A DNA stretch of 64,000 nucleotides from Cunninghamella blakesleeana (lineage: Eukaryota > Mucoromycota > Mucoromycetes > Mucorales > Cunninghamellaceae). The stretch lies in contig JAFCIZ010000001.1 in assembly GCA_017871115.1 (NCBI GenBank), forward strand, positions 6,818,001 to 6,882,000, in the 5' to 3' direction. The notes under the pieces are model-generated. The model was not told the origin of the DNA. It did not search any database and saw only the letters and a program-made list of their open reading frames with translations. Position 1 is the first letter of the stretch. Each line of letters opens with the position of its first letter. This document shows positions 25,928 through 38,569 of the stretch, piece after piece. A program made the position numbers and the translations under genes.

Positions 25928-28369
25928 ATCAATACCCTGACTAAAAAAAAAAGAAAAAGAAAAAAGAAAAAGAAAAATCATAATACTTACACCATCTTTA
26001 AAGTAGGAAAAAAATAAACATAAAAAAAAAAAAAAAAGAAAAACGAATATTAATAAAATTGATCGAAAAACACTTAACCATATATATATGAAGATGTATA
26101 TATTATTTTACGTCCAGTTCCATGTAAGAAGTTCAAACCATCTTTCCATAAAGGAAGTCTTGCGAAAGGATCTATTAAAAAGCCTATATATTTATTTAGT
26201 TGTTATTTTTTTTAAAAAAAAAAAAAAAGAAAGAAAGAAAGAAAGAGAAAATGAATAAAACGAACTATGATTACTGCTCCTAATATAAGTATTATTATTT
26301 CAAGTATTTAATATTGAATTTAGTATTTACCTGAAGTTCCTTTAGGGAAAACGGCAGCATCTACAGCAATATGACCTTGTAAAACCCGAGTAAAGCAACG
26401 CTTTTCATATGCGGTAGGTTCACCAAAATGTAAAGTACGAGTAACATCAGTAGTACCGTCTTTATATTGGCCACCAGAATCACATAAATAAATTAATTTA
26501 GGATCAATGACCTTACATTCACCTTTTTCGGGTTTATAATGAATAATGGCACCATTTGGACCTGTACTGGAAATAGTATCAAAACTAAGACCAACAAAAT
26601 GAGGTTGAGCAGCACGGAATTGTTCTAAACGATCAGCACCATCGACTTCATCTAATACAACACCAGCCTTTAATTGTTTTTCTAACCAAGCAAAGTATTG
26701 TACTAAGGCTGCACCATCACGAATATGACATTCCCTCATTCCTTTTAATTCTACTTCATTTTTAATAGCTTTTGCATCAGTAATATAAGGGCGACCTTCT
26801 AAAAGATGAGCCTAATAACAATAATAAAAGTACACAAATATATAAATGATTAATAGATTTATATATATATATATATATATATAATAGACTTACTTCGCCA
26901 ACAGTAACTTCTACAGCCAAACTAGTTTTAGCATCAACAAGTAATTTTTGTTTAGATTGTTCTAAAAGAGGGCTTAATTTCTTTAATTCATCAAAGAAGG
27001 CAGAATAAGGTTTGATGGTCACATGACTGCCTAAGTGTTCTTTAATTTCGTCCGTAATTTTATCAAGTCTAACAAATAAGGTAGCTTCATCTTGGGTAAC
27101 GATAGCATAAGAAATAAACACAGGGTTGCATTCAATATCAGAACCACGTAAGTTGAATAACCAAGCGATTTCATCCAAGGCAGATACAACAACACCATAA
27201 GCATTTTTTTCTTTAATATGACCTTGTAATTCTGCAATTTTATCTTGATGAGATTTTCCAGAAAACTCAATAGGATGTACAATCACTTTATGATGAGGTG
27301 CTGGTGGTCTTGCACCTCCCCATGCAATATCAACTAAATTTTCATGAATAGGTACAAGTGTAGATCCAACTGTTTCAAGCTGTGCTGATAAATGTTTAGC
27401 GTCCACTACATAAGAATAAAATAGGAATAATAAGAATAATAAGATACATGCAAATCTATACAAATTGTCTTATTTCTTTTTAATCCTTCCCTCTGTCTCC
27501 TATTCTCTCTTTTCCTCTGTTGATTCTTTATAAATTGACTTACAAGCTGTAATTAAAGTAGGGTCTAAACCAATACGAGAACCAGCTGGAATGTTCTATA
27601 TATTTATAAATTTATTATTCATATATAAATGAATAAAATATAATAATATATGGTATATCCCTATCACATTATTTATTATCTATATACTACCTTAACAAGG
27701 TACTCTTGCCAAGTAGGCACACCAGGTAAACCTTGTTTCATCAAAGTCCAGTTATTATCTAATTGTTTAGAAGCTTGAAGGAAATATCTGCCATCAGTAA
27801 ATAAGGCTGCTTCATTGAGTGTAACCACAGCAAATCCTGTGAACAAAAAAAAGTGGAGTTTTCTTTTAGTGTGAGAAAATAGATCGTAACCATTTTGCTT
27901 ATAATAGCATTACATGTTCTCTACTCTTTTTTAAAAAATCATAATTTATGCATAGATAATTATATATCTTATTTTTATTTTACCAGCAGATCCTGTAAAA
28001 CCAGATATCCATTGACGACGTTTATCACAGTCAGCTATATATTCACTCTAATAAAATAATAAGAAAAAGAAAGGAAAAGAAAAAAGTTAGCAAGCATTCT
28101 TATTATTATTTACATTATTATATATAATTGAATTTATATAATATTATCTTACTTGATGAGCATCTTCAGTAGGCACAAGGCTATTTTACGTAATAGAATA
28201 ATACCATACAGTATAATATAGTAAAATATATATATAAATATACCGTGTTTTAATATATAATGATGGAATAATAATGATAACAAAAAACTTACAAAACTTG
28301 TATATTATATTTTTCAGATTTCATTAACTCACGAAGTGAAGTTAAATGACTAGTAGTAACAGTGGCCAT
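25371..28369 (-). CDS. Xaa-Pro aminopeptidase, cytosolic type (aminopeptidase P)
   Basis: Predicted exons are 28369-28293, 28180-28153, 28047-27984, 27836-27691, 27595-27544, 27405-26894, 26811-26331, 26183-26112, 25995-25991, 25884-25785 and 25657-25371 (607 aa; ten introns, all GT-AG). This M24B 'pita-bread' metallopeptidase removes an N-terminal residue that precedes proline. It has two creatinase-like N-terminal domains and a catalytic domain. Metal ligands by family comparison are Asp404 and Asp415 ([17 protein letters not shown]), His478 (HGTGHGVGSF), Glu513 (EPGYYEDG) and Glu527 (RIENV); spacing matches human XPNPEP1. Other active-site histidines are His474 and His487. There is no signal peptide and the length is near the usual 610-625, so it is probably cytosolic. 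The 5-base exon is required to keep frame and to rebuild the HGTGHGVG motif. Confidence 0.95.
25991..25995 (-). other. 5-nucleotide microexon (ATGGT)
   Basis: Bounded by TTTAAAG on the upstream side and GTAAGT on the downstream side in minus-strand sense. It supplies 'AT' of the His codon and a whole Gly codon in HGTGHGVG. Joining the flanking exons directly (26112 to 25884) would break frame. Confidence 0.88.
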
Positions 28370-28623
28370 GGTTAAAGAATAATTTACTATAATAATAAGG
28401 AAGAGAAAGAAAAGGAATAAAATTATTTTTTTAGTCTCAAATTTTTTATTAACATTGCAAAAAAATTCAGGCTCCCGACTTTCCGGTGTTCCGGTGTTCC
28501 CTTTATGGAAATAATCGACCCTTTTTGGCCAATTTTCTTTATTTTTTAATCATCAGTGTATATGACGAAATATAATAAAAAGCTTTATATTATTATTCGC
28601 TGATAGGTTTACTTATTAAATAC

Positions 28624-28663
<40 letters not shown>

Positions 28664-29361
28664 TATATTATATTATATTTTATTATATTTATATTTATAA
28701 TAAAATAAAAATAAAAAAATATCCCAATTTATAAACTCAGTATAAAAGCGCGTATTAAATATGTAAGGCTCTTTATAATATATACGCAACATGGTCTTTA
28801 TTTATATTAGAAAAGAATATAATCAAAATAAAGGTTAACGGTAAAAAAATATAGTTAAATAATATATATATATATATTATGATTACTTTTTCCTTTCATG
28901 ATCATTTTTATTCTTTTTTTATTTTTCACTTGTTCCTACCTTATATTATGTAACCTTGCTCCAAAATTCTCACCAATTCATAAGCGAATACTTAATTACA
29001 GCAAGTATAAAAATTAACCATTCCTGAAAAAATAAATTTAAAATATATAGTTATGCTTACCTTATATATAATCTTATTTTATTTGATTTTCTACTGGGTA
29101 AATTTCATTTTTTTATGCAAAAAAGCTAATGGATAGGACATTTGAATGAATATATATATATATTATAATTGTCGTACAGGCGGCCAAGTCCATAATTTTT
29201 TTTGCCAATGCCAAGGATTAAGGGTTTATGCTTGGATTTTTTTAAAAAAAAAAAGTATAAAATGATCATTTTTTCCTTCTTTTTTCGACGATCAAAAAAT
29301 AAAAACTTTATTTAACAATTAAAAAAATAGTACTACTTTATTAAATAAAATTATACATATT
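28370..29361. other. Divergent promoter region, aminopeptidase / repeat membrane protein
   Basis: About 990 bases between divergent start codons. Near the aminopeptidase it holds a GC-richer patch with a tandem ttccggtg repeat (28481-28501). It also has a TA dinucleotide run (about 28629-28658) and ggcggccaag near 29179 upstream of the plus-strand gene. No coding signal is visible. Confidence 0.55.
28481..28501. promoter_or_regulatory. Tandem ttccggtg repeat, possible promoter element
   Basis: Two exact head-to-tail copies of ttccggtg followed by ttccc, about 110 bases upstream of the aminopeptidase ATG. It stands out in very AT-rich DNA. The binding protein is unknown. Confidence 0.35.
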
Positions 29362-30855
29362 ATGCTTCCTCAATACTCCCCTATTTCTAATCAAGATAAT
29401 GAAAAACAACCTATCAATGGTTATTCTTGTACATGCGTTAACCACCCTCATCATCAATGTAATAATAATAATAATCAAAAAAGAAGACCCTCAAAATGGA
29501 CTATAATTACTTTAGGTGCACTTGGATTATTTTTCCTTGGACATATGTGTGATTCTCATGAAAACCAACACTACAATTTTAATGATGATAATATCGATGT
29601 TCATATTGATAGTGACGGTTTAAATGAAAACCAATATACTAATCAAGGTTGGAATATATTTTGCTTTGGTAAAAATTCTCCTCTTATTCCTTGGGATGGT
29701 AAAATTGTTTATGATTCATTTGATAATGTTAAAGATTTTACTCTTAATCACGTGCTAAATAGTACTGGTTACTCTGGAGTTCACATTACTGTAAGTAAAA
29801 TAAAATAAAATAATAAAGTAATCATCTTTCACTTTTTTTTTTAAACAAAAACTACGAATGTATACTTATTTTATTTATTTTATTTATTTAGGAGGGTAAA
29901 ATCACAGTTGCTCAAAACAGTGAACTTAATCAACCCAGAGTAATTTATGATATTAAAGTTAGTGACAATGCTCTCAAAGAATCTATTCAAATTATAGAAT
30001 CGAAATCATTGGATGATTACAAAATAGTTCTTAGCGTAAGTACGATTTTTTTAATTTTTTATTAAAAAATTTACTTCTCTAATTTTTTATAAAAAATTAA
30101 ATCCATATTTTTCCTTTTTTTAATAAATATATATACAGCAGGAATATAATTATCGCCAAGGATGCATTTCTATCAATGCTTTATTAGAAATTCCAACAAC
30201 ACAATATTTGCAAGACGTCACTTTTAAAACTATCAATCATGATATTATTATTAAGGATGAATTAATATTAAATGGTACTTTGACTACCAAAACATTAAGT
30301 GGTGATACTGACATCAAACAATTAGTGAAGGCCAATACCATTGATTTATCTAGTGTAAGTGGTGACATTTCTGTAAAGAAAGCTTCAGCTGAAACCATTG
30401 ATATTTCAACAAAAAGTGGTGATATTTCTGGTACCTTTGATTTATCTGATGCTCATTTTAACGCTGGTGCTCTTTCTGGTGATGTTGATGTTAAATTTGA
30501 TTCTATTACCTCTGTAACAAATATTGTTGCTAAAGCCCTTTCTGGTGACGTTGATGTTAAATTGGTAAATTGCTTTTTATTTATTTATTTATTTATTCTT
30601 TTGTAATAATAATATATATTCATTATTTCTTTATTTTTTTAAAAAAATTAGCCATCTGATTTCGAAAGTAAATTTGAAGTTTCTACTCTTTCTGGGGATG
30701 CTGAAGTGAAGGCTAAAGATTCTAAAAATTTACATTTAGCACAAAACAGACGCCATCATAAATTTATTAAAGGTTACTATGGCAATGACGAAAATCCCTC
30801 TAATGCTATCAAAGCAACTACAAAATCTGGCGATATTAGTGTAAAATATACTTAA
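29362..30855 (+). CDS. Membrane-anchored SGD-repeat protein, unknown function
   Basis: Predicted exons are 29362-29790, 29892-30035, 30139-30564 and 30652-30855 (400 aa), GT-AG and in frame. A short N-terminal tail with several Cys and His is followed by RRPSK and one hydrophobic segment (about residues 48-66, TIITLGALGLFFLGHM). This suggests a type II membrane protein with the bulk outside the cytosol or in the lumen. The second half repeats an SGD-x-x-V/I-K unit about seven times (for example LSGDTDIK, VSGDISVK, LSGDVDVK, LSGDAEVK). Such spacing is typical of right-handed beta-helix or DUF4097-like 'adhesin' folds, in which each unit is a coil. I do not recognise a specific orthologue. Exon 3 begins at a tandem CAGCAG acceptor, so forms with and without one Gln may exist. 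The function could be surface or wall related, which is inference. Confidence 0.8.
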
Positions 30856-31086
30856 ATGTTCCATCAGTTTTTTCTAAAAATAATAATAGCAATTTATTTT
30901 ACTTTTTAATCTATTTTATAAAATAAAAGAAATAAAATACAATAGTTAAAAAAAAAAAAAGAGGTGTACAATTTTTATACAAAAATGATAATATATGAGT
31001 AATATGTAATGATATAAATGATAATAATAAAAAATTGAACTATAATATTAAATGATAAGATTAAATTAAAAAACAATTGCCTTTTT

Positions 31087-34000
31087 TTAACGTCGACCTT
31101 TTCCTTTTCCTTTTCCTTTTCCTTTACTAGTATGATGATTGGATTTTTCTTTTCGTTTTGTTGCCGATATACGAGCTTTACGAATTTGACTTGCATTCTT
31201 AATTTCATTAACAGCATGACGACCTCCTTCAGTACGCTGACCCATAGCCATCTTTTTCCTTTTCTTATTATTATTGTCGTTACTATTTGATGATGATTCG
31301 TCAGGTTGAAGTTTACGTTTCTTTAATTTTCGTTCATAATCAATAGACAAAGGATCCAAAGGTTTTGCTTCTTCCATTTTTGTATGTTTAAAACGACCAT
31401 GTTGTTTATTTTGGAATTGACGAGCTGAAGGCAATTCCAATTCACCGGTACGAGGAATAGATGTGCGTGTCTTTTTAGCCCATTCATCATAGCGCCCACT
31501 TTTATAAGATGCTGGAATAAGTGCTCCACTTTCTGTACGAATCATTTTTTTATTATCAGACCCAATTCCTGTTCCTTTTATGAATTTATGTTTTTTGGCA
31601 TCCCATCGTAATTGATTCTTTTTACTCTTCATGGTGTCATTATCATCTCCAAGTAAATCCAACTGTGCTTTACCAGCTTGTTCTGCAAAATTACCAGTTG
31701 TATTCATGGCATACCCTTTTTCTGTATTAGCATCCTTTTGAGTATATGATATATAAAACTCTTCATCACGATAAGTTTTTGGTTTATCTATGAAATATAT
31801 ATATATTTAAAAGAAAAAAAAACGCGTACATTTATATATTAGATGATATACCATTTATAATTAATATTACACCACAAATTATTACTAGTATTATCATCTT
31901 TATTTTTACTTACCATTTTTCTTTGCTATGTTGAATGTTTTTAATAAATCTTCTTCATCTACATCATCACCTAAATCCAATAAATCGCTGTTTTCTTTTT
32001 TAGCTTTGGCTTCTTCTTTAGATTTTTGAACACTAGCATCTTCAGCAGCATGAGCTTCAGCAACTTGAGTTTTAAAAGCACCAATGAATTTCCCAACTGT
32101 TTCACGTCGTTGGCGCATAATACTTGTAGCTGCACTGATTTTTCTTGTGCCTCGTTGTCCAACTTCGAAAATAGTTTCAGTAGGTCTAAAACCAGATATC
32201 ATATTAATCATTTCTAAACGTTTCTTTTCTATTTCGTTATTATTATCATCATTCACTATTAAAAATAATATAAAATATAAAAAAAGAAATTGAATATATT
32301 GATTATACACACACACGCACGTATATATATATATATATGAATATATAACTTACATAATAAAGGATGAATATCTTTCCAAGATTTTTTCTTCATTAATTCT
32401 TTAGCCCTTTTATAACTTTCAGGAGATGCCTTTAATTTAGTTCGATTATATAACTTGTAAGCATTATTTGCGGTTTTCACTAGGCCAGCCAATTCAGCAT
32501 CCTCATCCACTTTATTTTGAAACCAAGTCATATCATCAAGAAGGTGATCTTTAGGCATAGCACCAATAGATAATTCCGAAGTATAATCAATATCATCTTT
32601 ATCGGTACCTAATACAACAGGACGAGTTAAAAATAATTCCAAATCCACTAAATAAGGTAATTCATCAGGTGTTAAGAAAGAATAAGCCCATCCACGACGA
32701 CCAGCACGACCAGCACGACCTACACGATGCACAAATACCTTGGAAGATCCACTAAAATCATAATTAATGACATTTTCAAGAATGGGAATATCAATACCAC
32801 GAGCAGCTACATCTGTGACGACCAAGATATTGGTGATACCTGATCTAAATCGGTTGATTTGAATGATACGTGCGGTTTGATCCAAGGAACCATAAACATA
32901 AGATACCTGGTACCCTGACATGGACAGTATGCTAGCTAAATATTCAACATGATGTTTAGTAGCTGCAAATACAATTGTTTGACGATCTTCTTCTGTTGCT
33001 GACCGTTGTGATGGTTTCTTCTTTTTTTTTTTATCAAATGGTTCTTCTTTGTTTTTTGTTGTTTTAGGTAATTTAATAACGTTTCTCAATAAATATAATA
33101 ATGCTGCTTCTTTTTCTACTTGTTTCACTGAAAAGAATGCCATCTATAATTTTTTTATAAATAATAAAAATGAATAAAAATATAAAGCTTTGATTCGTAT
33201 TCTTTTTATCCAATTATTTTTTATAGTACTAACTGCATATGTATTATTACCTCTAAATCTCTACTAATTTTAGTGTCTGCATCCAGACGAATTAAAGTAG
33301 GTTCTTGTAAACCAGCTTTAGCAAAATCCACCAACATTTTAGGAAGAGTAGCAGAAAAGAGTAAAGTTTGACGACTAGGAGGTAAACGAGAAAGAATTTC
33401 ATGTAATTGGACAGCAAAACCCATTTCAAAAAGACGATCAGCTTCATCAAAGACAACATATTCCACTGTACGTAAATCCAATTCCATTTCTACAGACAAG
33501 TGAAGTAAACGACCGGGTGTAGCGATAATAATATCAGGGTTACTTGCAATCATATTAAATTGATCATCCAAAGAATCACCACCAACCAAAGCACAACTTC
33601 TTAAGTCTGTGTATTTACCCAATTCTTTACACACCTTTTGTGTTTGTAAGGCTAATTCACGAGAAGGTGATAGTAATAATGCTCGAGCCCCTACTTTGGC
33701 TGAATGTTGTTTTAATTTTTCAATCATTGGAATAATAAAGGCACCTGTTTTTCCTGACCCTGTACGTGCCATCCCTACTACATCATCCCCTTGTAATACT
33801 AATGGTATACATTTACGTTGAATAGGTGTTGGTACTTTAAATCCTTTATGGAGAATAGCCTTGAAGACTGCATTACTTAAACCTAAATTATTTTTTTTTA
33901 AAAAAAAAGGAAGAAAAAAATAAGTATATATTAATAAAGACATACTTGTATATATATATATATATTAAAAAAAAAATCTATATTTTACCCATTGATTGGA

Positions 34001-34544
34001 AACCACCTGATTTTTTATTCTTTCTATTTGCATTGGCTTGCTCGTTAGCAATATAAGATTCATCATCATCCATACTATCATTATCACTATCATCTATGGT
34101 GATAGGTTTTGAAATCATAGAAGTAATAGTATCTGATTTAGCAGGCTTTTTCCCTTGTTGTTCATTATCGAGCTCTTTTGTTGTTGAGGTAGAAGTAAGA
34201 CTGGGCTTTTTATTTGATAAAGAACTAAACATATCCATTTCAAGATCATCGTCGTTATCATCACTACCATCACTATTGTATTTGGAATCTAACGTATCTT
34301 TATCTTCATTCAAGTTGATCGGAATAGATCCGTCAGCTGGAACGATTTCAAAATCAGAATCTTCATCGCTTTGATCTTTACGATATTTACGTTTTTGATA
34401 TTCTTTCTTTTTTAATTTTGTATTAGATAATTCTTTCTTTTCATTTTGCTGTTGTTTTGTTTTTTTAAATTGTCCTTGTTGATCTACTTTTCCTTTTAAA
34501 GGTTGTTTATTTTTTTTTTGTGTAATGGCTTTCTTAACTGCCAT
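31087..34544 (-). CDS. DBP10: DEAD-box RNA helicase, Dbp10/DDX54 type
   Basis: Predicted exons are 34544-33989, 33882-33251, 33143-32354, 32255-31914 and 31787-31087 (1006 aa), all in frame; yeast Dbp10 is 995 aa. It is a nucleolar ATP-dependent helicase needed for 60S ribosome assembly. A Lys-rich and acidic leader of about 185 residues precedes the core. The core shows a Q-motif ([14 protein letters not shown]), ARTGSGKT (about 224), [19 protein letters not shown] (about 331-334), [16 protein letters not shown] and [11 protein letters not shown]. The C-terminal half contains the Dbp10-specific region ([13 protein letters not shown]) and a basic tail with alternating Gly-Lys. A Lys-rich insert lies between the first and second RecA-like domains. 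Dbp10 is preferred over other DEAD-box proteins because of the domain order, the length and the C-terminal motif. It is divergent with the RhoGAP gene. Confidence 0.93.
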
Positions 34545-35156
34545 TTTTTAATTATTATTATTTAAGAAAGAGAGAAAGAGAAGGAAAAAAAATTGAATTT
34601 TTAAAAAATAAAAAAGTGCACTGAATTTAAAATTGGTGGCTTTTAAGCTTATGCAAAAATATGAAATTGAAATAAGGTTGAAGCACCAACACCAACTTCC
34701 AAATTTATACTATTATTTTTTTTTCCTATTAATATAAGATTAAACAAATACATATACACGCATACATAAATAATACATATATATATATATATATATAGCT
34801 TCCTTAAAAAATATATAGTTTGAATAGTAAATATATTTAATATGTAATAAACCATTTTTATAAGTTTTTTATTTTAATAAAAACAAAAAATCCCTTTATG
34901 TAAAAGTTTAATTTTTTTTTTTTATTATCATCAAATCACTGCCAAAAAAGGCTCACATTCGGAATTTCAACCTATTTTTTCTATAAAAAAAGGATTTATA
35001 GCATATTTTAACTCCTTTTTCTTTTCATTTTTTTTATTTTATTTTTTAAAAAAAACGAAATAAAATACCCACATTACCTTTTTTTTATTATAAACATTTT
35101 ATTTATATTATACAACTTTTATATATAGCTTATAAATATATATCATATCATACAAT
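34545..35156. promoter_or_regulatory. Divergent promoter region, DBP10 / RhoGAP
   Basis: 612 bases between divergent start codons, AT-rich with T/A homopolymers and a TA run near 34775. No discrete element is recognisable. A minus-strand reading at 34649-34855 is low complexity. Confidence 0.5.
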
Positions 35157-36504
35157 ATGATGGCAACTATGATGAAACCTGATGAGATACGAGATTCTTT
35201 CCAAGGTTCGCCACAAACGTACCCTTCTCCAGTAAATGGCGGATTGACTGAAACAAAAAAGACGAATGAAATTATTGAACACTTGACCGAATTAGATGTA
35301 TGGTTATTTTGAAGATAATAATATTATTAATAACAAAAAAGCTCATGTGTTTATTTACCTTTTGTAATAACACATCAATTTTTTTTCTAGGGTGGATTTC
35401 AGTGTATGTTGGATAAAGTAAAAGAAGATATGCAGGCAGCCAAGGTATATCAAATAAATAAATAAATAATTCATCTGTAATACATATTTTACACCCTGTT
35501 TGCCTATCCTTTTTTTTTAAAAAAAAAAATAATAAATGAAAATCATACTAAACTAATGAAAATATATATCTTTTTTTTATCAAATGTATTTATTACACTT
35601 AGGATGCAAGTTTTTTTTTAAAGAAGCGAGCAATGATCGAAGAAGAATATGGTAAACAAATGTTAAAGTTATCACAATCCATAGCTGAAGCATTTGATAA
35701 AGCCCATCCTAAATCTGGGTAATATAAATACATCGATCAAAAACAAAAACTAGTTTTTATTTTTATTTTTTTTTATATTTCTGTTTCTTTTTTATTTATT
35801 TTATATTTCTATTTATCTTATTCCCTTCTTTATTTCCTATATATATATATATACGTATGTAGTACTTATGGTGATGCTTGGCTATCAATGCTTAAAGTAC
35901 ATGAAAAAATTGGTGAACAAAGGATCAAATTTGCTGGAAATGTAACTGAAGTGGCGGACGACTTGCAACTGTTGTACAAGGATACCGAAAAAGGAAGAAA
36001 ACAGGTAAACAACAAGACAATATCAGGCAAATGTTTTCAGCAAGTGTTAAATAAAGCAATTTTTGATTTTGATTCTTGATCTTTAATTTATATACTATCA
36101 TTTTTTGTGTATTTTTTTAGATTAAAGAAACAGGTGGAAAATATGAAAAAATGTTAAATGATGCCGATGCTACTTTAGAAAAAGTATAATAAAAAAAATA
36201 AAAAATAGAGAATTTAAAAAAAATAAAAAAATGATGACTATAACTATTTATTTTTTTATTTAAGCTGATAAACAAAATATTGTTTTATTCTTTCGAAAAA
36301 AAAAAAATAGTGTAAACAAAAATATGAACAACAAAGTGAAGATTGGGAAAGATCTATATTACAAAAAAACAATGATCCATTACATGTACCTAAAAAAGGA
36401 CTTTTTAAAAACACAAAAACTCAAGCTCAGGTAATTTCAAAAAAGGAAAAACGTACAGAATTGTCAAATAAAAATTTTTAAAGAAAATTAATATTAACGA
36501 TTAG

Positions 36505-36540
<36 letters not shown>

Positions 36541-38211
36541 TCTTATAAATAGTTGAATCGATTAGAAGAAGAAGCAAGATATAAAGCAACCATGGCAGAT
36601 AAACAGTATAGACAACAAGCACAAACTACAAATGCTTCAAGACAAGAATATTTTCAAGTTCACTTACCAAAAATATTGACTGTGCGTAATAAGTGAATAA
36701 TAATAATAATATAAAGTATCTGAAAATAAATTATTTCAGTTTACTAATACATGTTGTTATTCATTATATACATGTTTGTTAAATAGGAATTAAAAGCAAT
36801 TGGAGATGAATGCTGTGTAGCTCTGCGATACCAATTAGCTAGGTATTCCTATATTTACGAAGAGGCTATAGCTGCAGATGGGATTGCACTTGACAATGAT
36901 GATGGTAAAAAAAAAAAAAAAAAAAAGGAAAAACAAAACCATTTACTAATTTATGATTTTATTTAAAATAATAATAATCAAATTATAATGTAGGATTGGG
37001 ATTGCGTTCGTTGACAGAAAAAATTGATAAAGATACCGATTTAGTACAATATATAAGCTCATATAATGGTAGATCAAGTAAAGTACAAAAACATGATGCT
37101 CCTTATAAAGAATATAATATGGTAAATATAATTCTCAATTAAAGTATATACGTAACAATAATAATTAATATTCATCGTCTCATTTATTTATTGATTATTT
37201 TATTTTACTATAGACAACCTCCACCAAATCTCCATCACCTATTACAAATCCTAACCCTGTATTTGGTGTTGATTTAAATACGTTAATGGTTCGTGATCAA
37301 CAAGAGGTACCCTTAATTTTACAAAAGTGCGCAGAAGCAATAGAAACGTACGGTTTAAATGTAGTTGGTATATATAGGCTATCCGGAACTAATAGTCAAA
37401 TTCAAAAATTAAAAGCTGCTTTTGATAAAGGTTATTATCATTATTAAAAAAAGGAGTGGGATACATTATGTATATCTATATTCGAAATTTATTGTTAATT
37501 TATTTATTTATTATTATTATTATTGACATATATTTATGTAGATTGCTCTTCAATGAATCTTAATTCCGATGAATATATTTCTGATATTAATAATATAACA
37601 AGTGTATTAAAACTATGGTTCCGTGAACTTCCAGATCCATTATTCCCTAAGGCGTCTTATCAACACTTTTTGAATGCTGCAAGTAATGTTATAAAAAAAG
37701 CCGTGATTATTAAAATAAATAAAAAATGCAACGTTATTTATTTTTTTAATATTATATTTATCTTTACATATTAGAAATCGATGATGAAAAAATGCGGGTT
37801 TTAGGATTACATACTGTTATTAATGATCTTCCAGATGCCCATTATGCCGCTTTGAAATATTTGATGTGCCATCTTGATAAGTAAGTATTTTTTTTTTAAA
37901 AAAAAAAGAAAAACATATATATCAGGATCCATTAATATGTACGTGTGTTTGTTTATAAATTTATATATATTTATATATTTATTTTCTTTTTATTATTTAA
38001 ACACAGAGTACAAAAAAATCAACGATTTAATAAAATGGGAACAGCAAACATAGCAACTATATTTGGTATGACACTAATGGGTAATGAACCAATTGTTAGC
38101 CTTCAACCAATGGTCAATCAAGATAATCAAAGATTTGCGGAAACACAATGGCAAGTTAAAGTTGTGCAAACCATATTAGAAAACTATTCTCTTATTTTTG
38201 AAACTGAATAA
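35157..38211 (+). CDS. F-BAR and RhoGAP domain protein (Rgd1-like)
   Basis: Predicted exons are 35157-35297, 35391-35444, 35603-35718, 35863-36004, 36121-36183, 36311-36430, 36553-36681, 36787-36904, 36994-37121, 37214-37430, 37542-37682, 37775-37880 and 38007-38211 (559 aa; twelve introns). The N-terminal half is an F-BAR domain: FLKKRAMIEEEYGKQMLKLS is the typical FCH start and helical, charged segments follow. The C-terminal RhoGAP domain has the arginine finger in GIYRLSG (Arg392), WFRELPDPL and NIATIFGMTLM. Such proteins bind curved plasma membrane and switch off Rho GTPases at growth sites; Rgd1 in yeast acts on Rho3/Rho4. No DEP or SH3 domain is present. The donor after exon 7 is GTGCGT, weaker than its neighbours but required by frame. 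Confidence 0.92.
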
Positions 38212-38569
38212 TACAGTTCAATAGGAATGGCCATTCTTATTTTTCATACATCTATTTTTTTTATTTGAAAGACCATATTTTTTATCGCTTTAAATTATCA
38301 TTGTATTATATATAAATATAAATATCCAAAATATATAATATATCCAAATATATATCAAAAATATAAATTTCCAATTTCTACTTTTAATTCTTTAAAAATA
38401 AACTCTATATATTTCTATTATAATAAACTTTAAATATTTTTAGTTTTGTTGAAGGAGAAACGTGCTGCTTTTATTTACATCACGTAATAAAATGTACTTT
38501 TTTAAAAAAAATTAGTATCAAATAAATATAATAAAATAACCGTATTAAAAAAAAATTAAAAATCACAGC
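38212..38569. other. Convergent 3' region
   Basis: 358 bases between converging genes (RhoGAP and WD40-like), holding overlapping 3' UTR sequence with AATAAA-like hexamers on both strands and repeated atatccaaatat-type words near 38322-38360. Confidence 0.5.
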
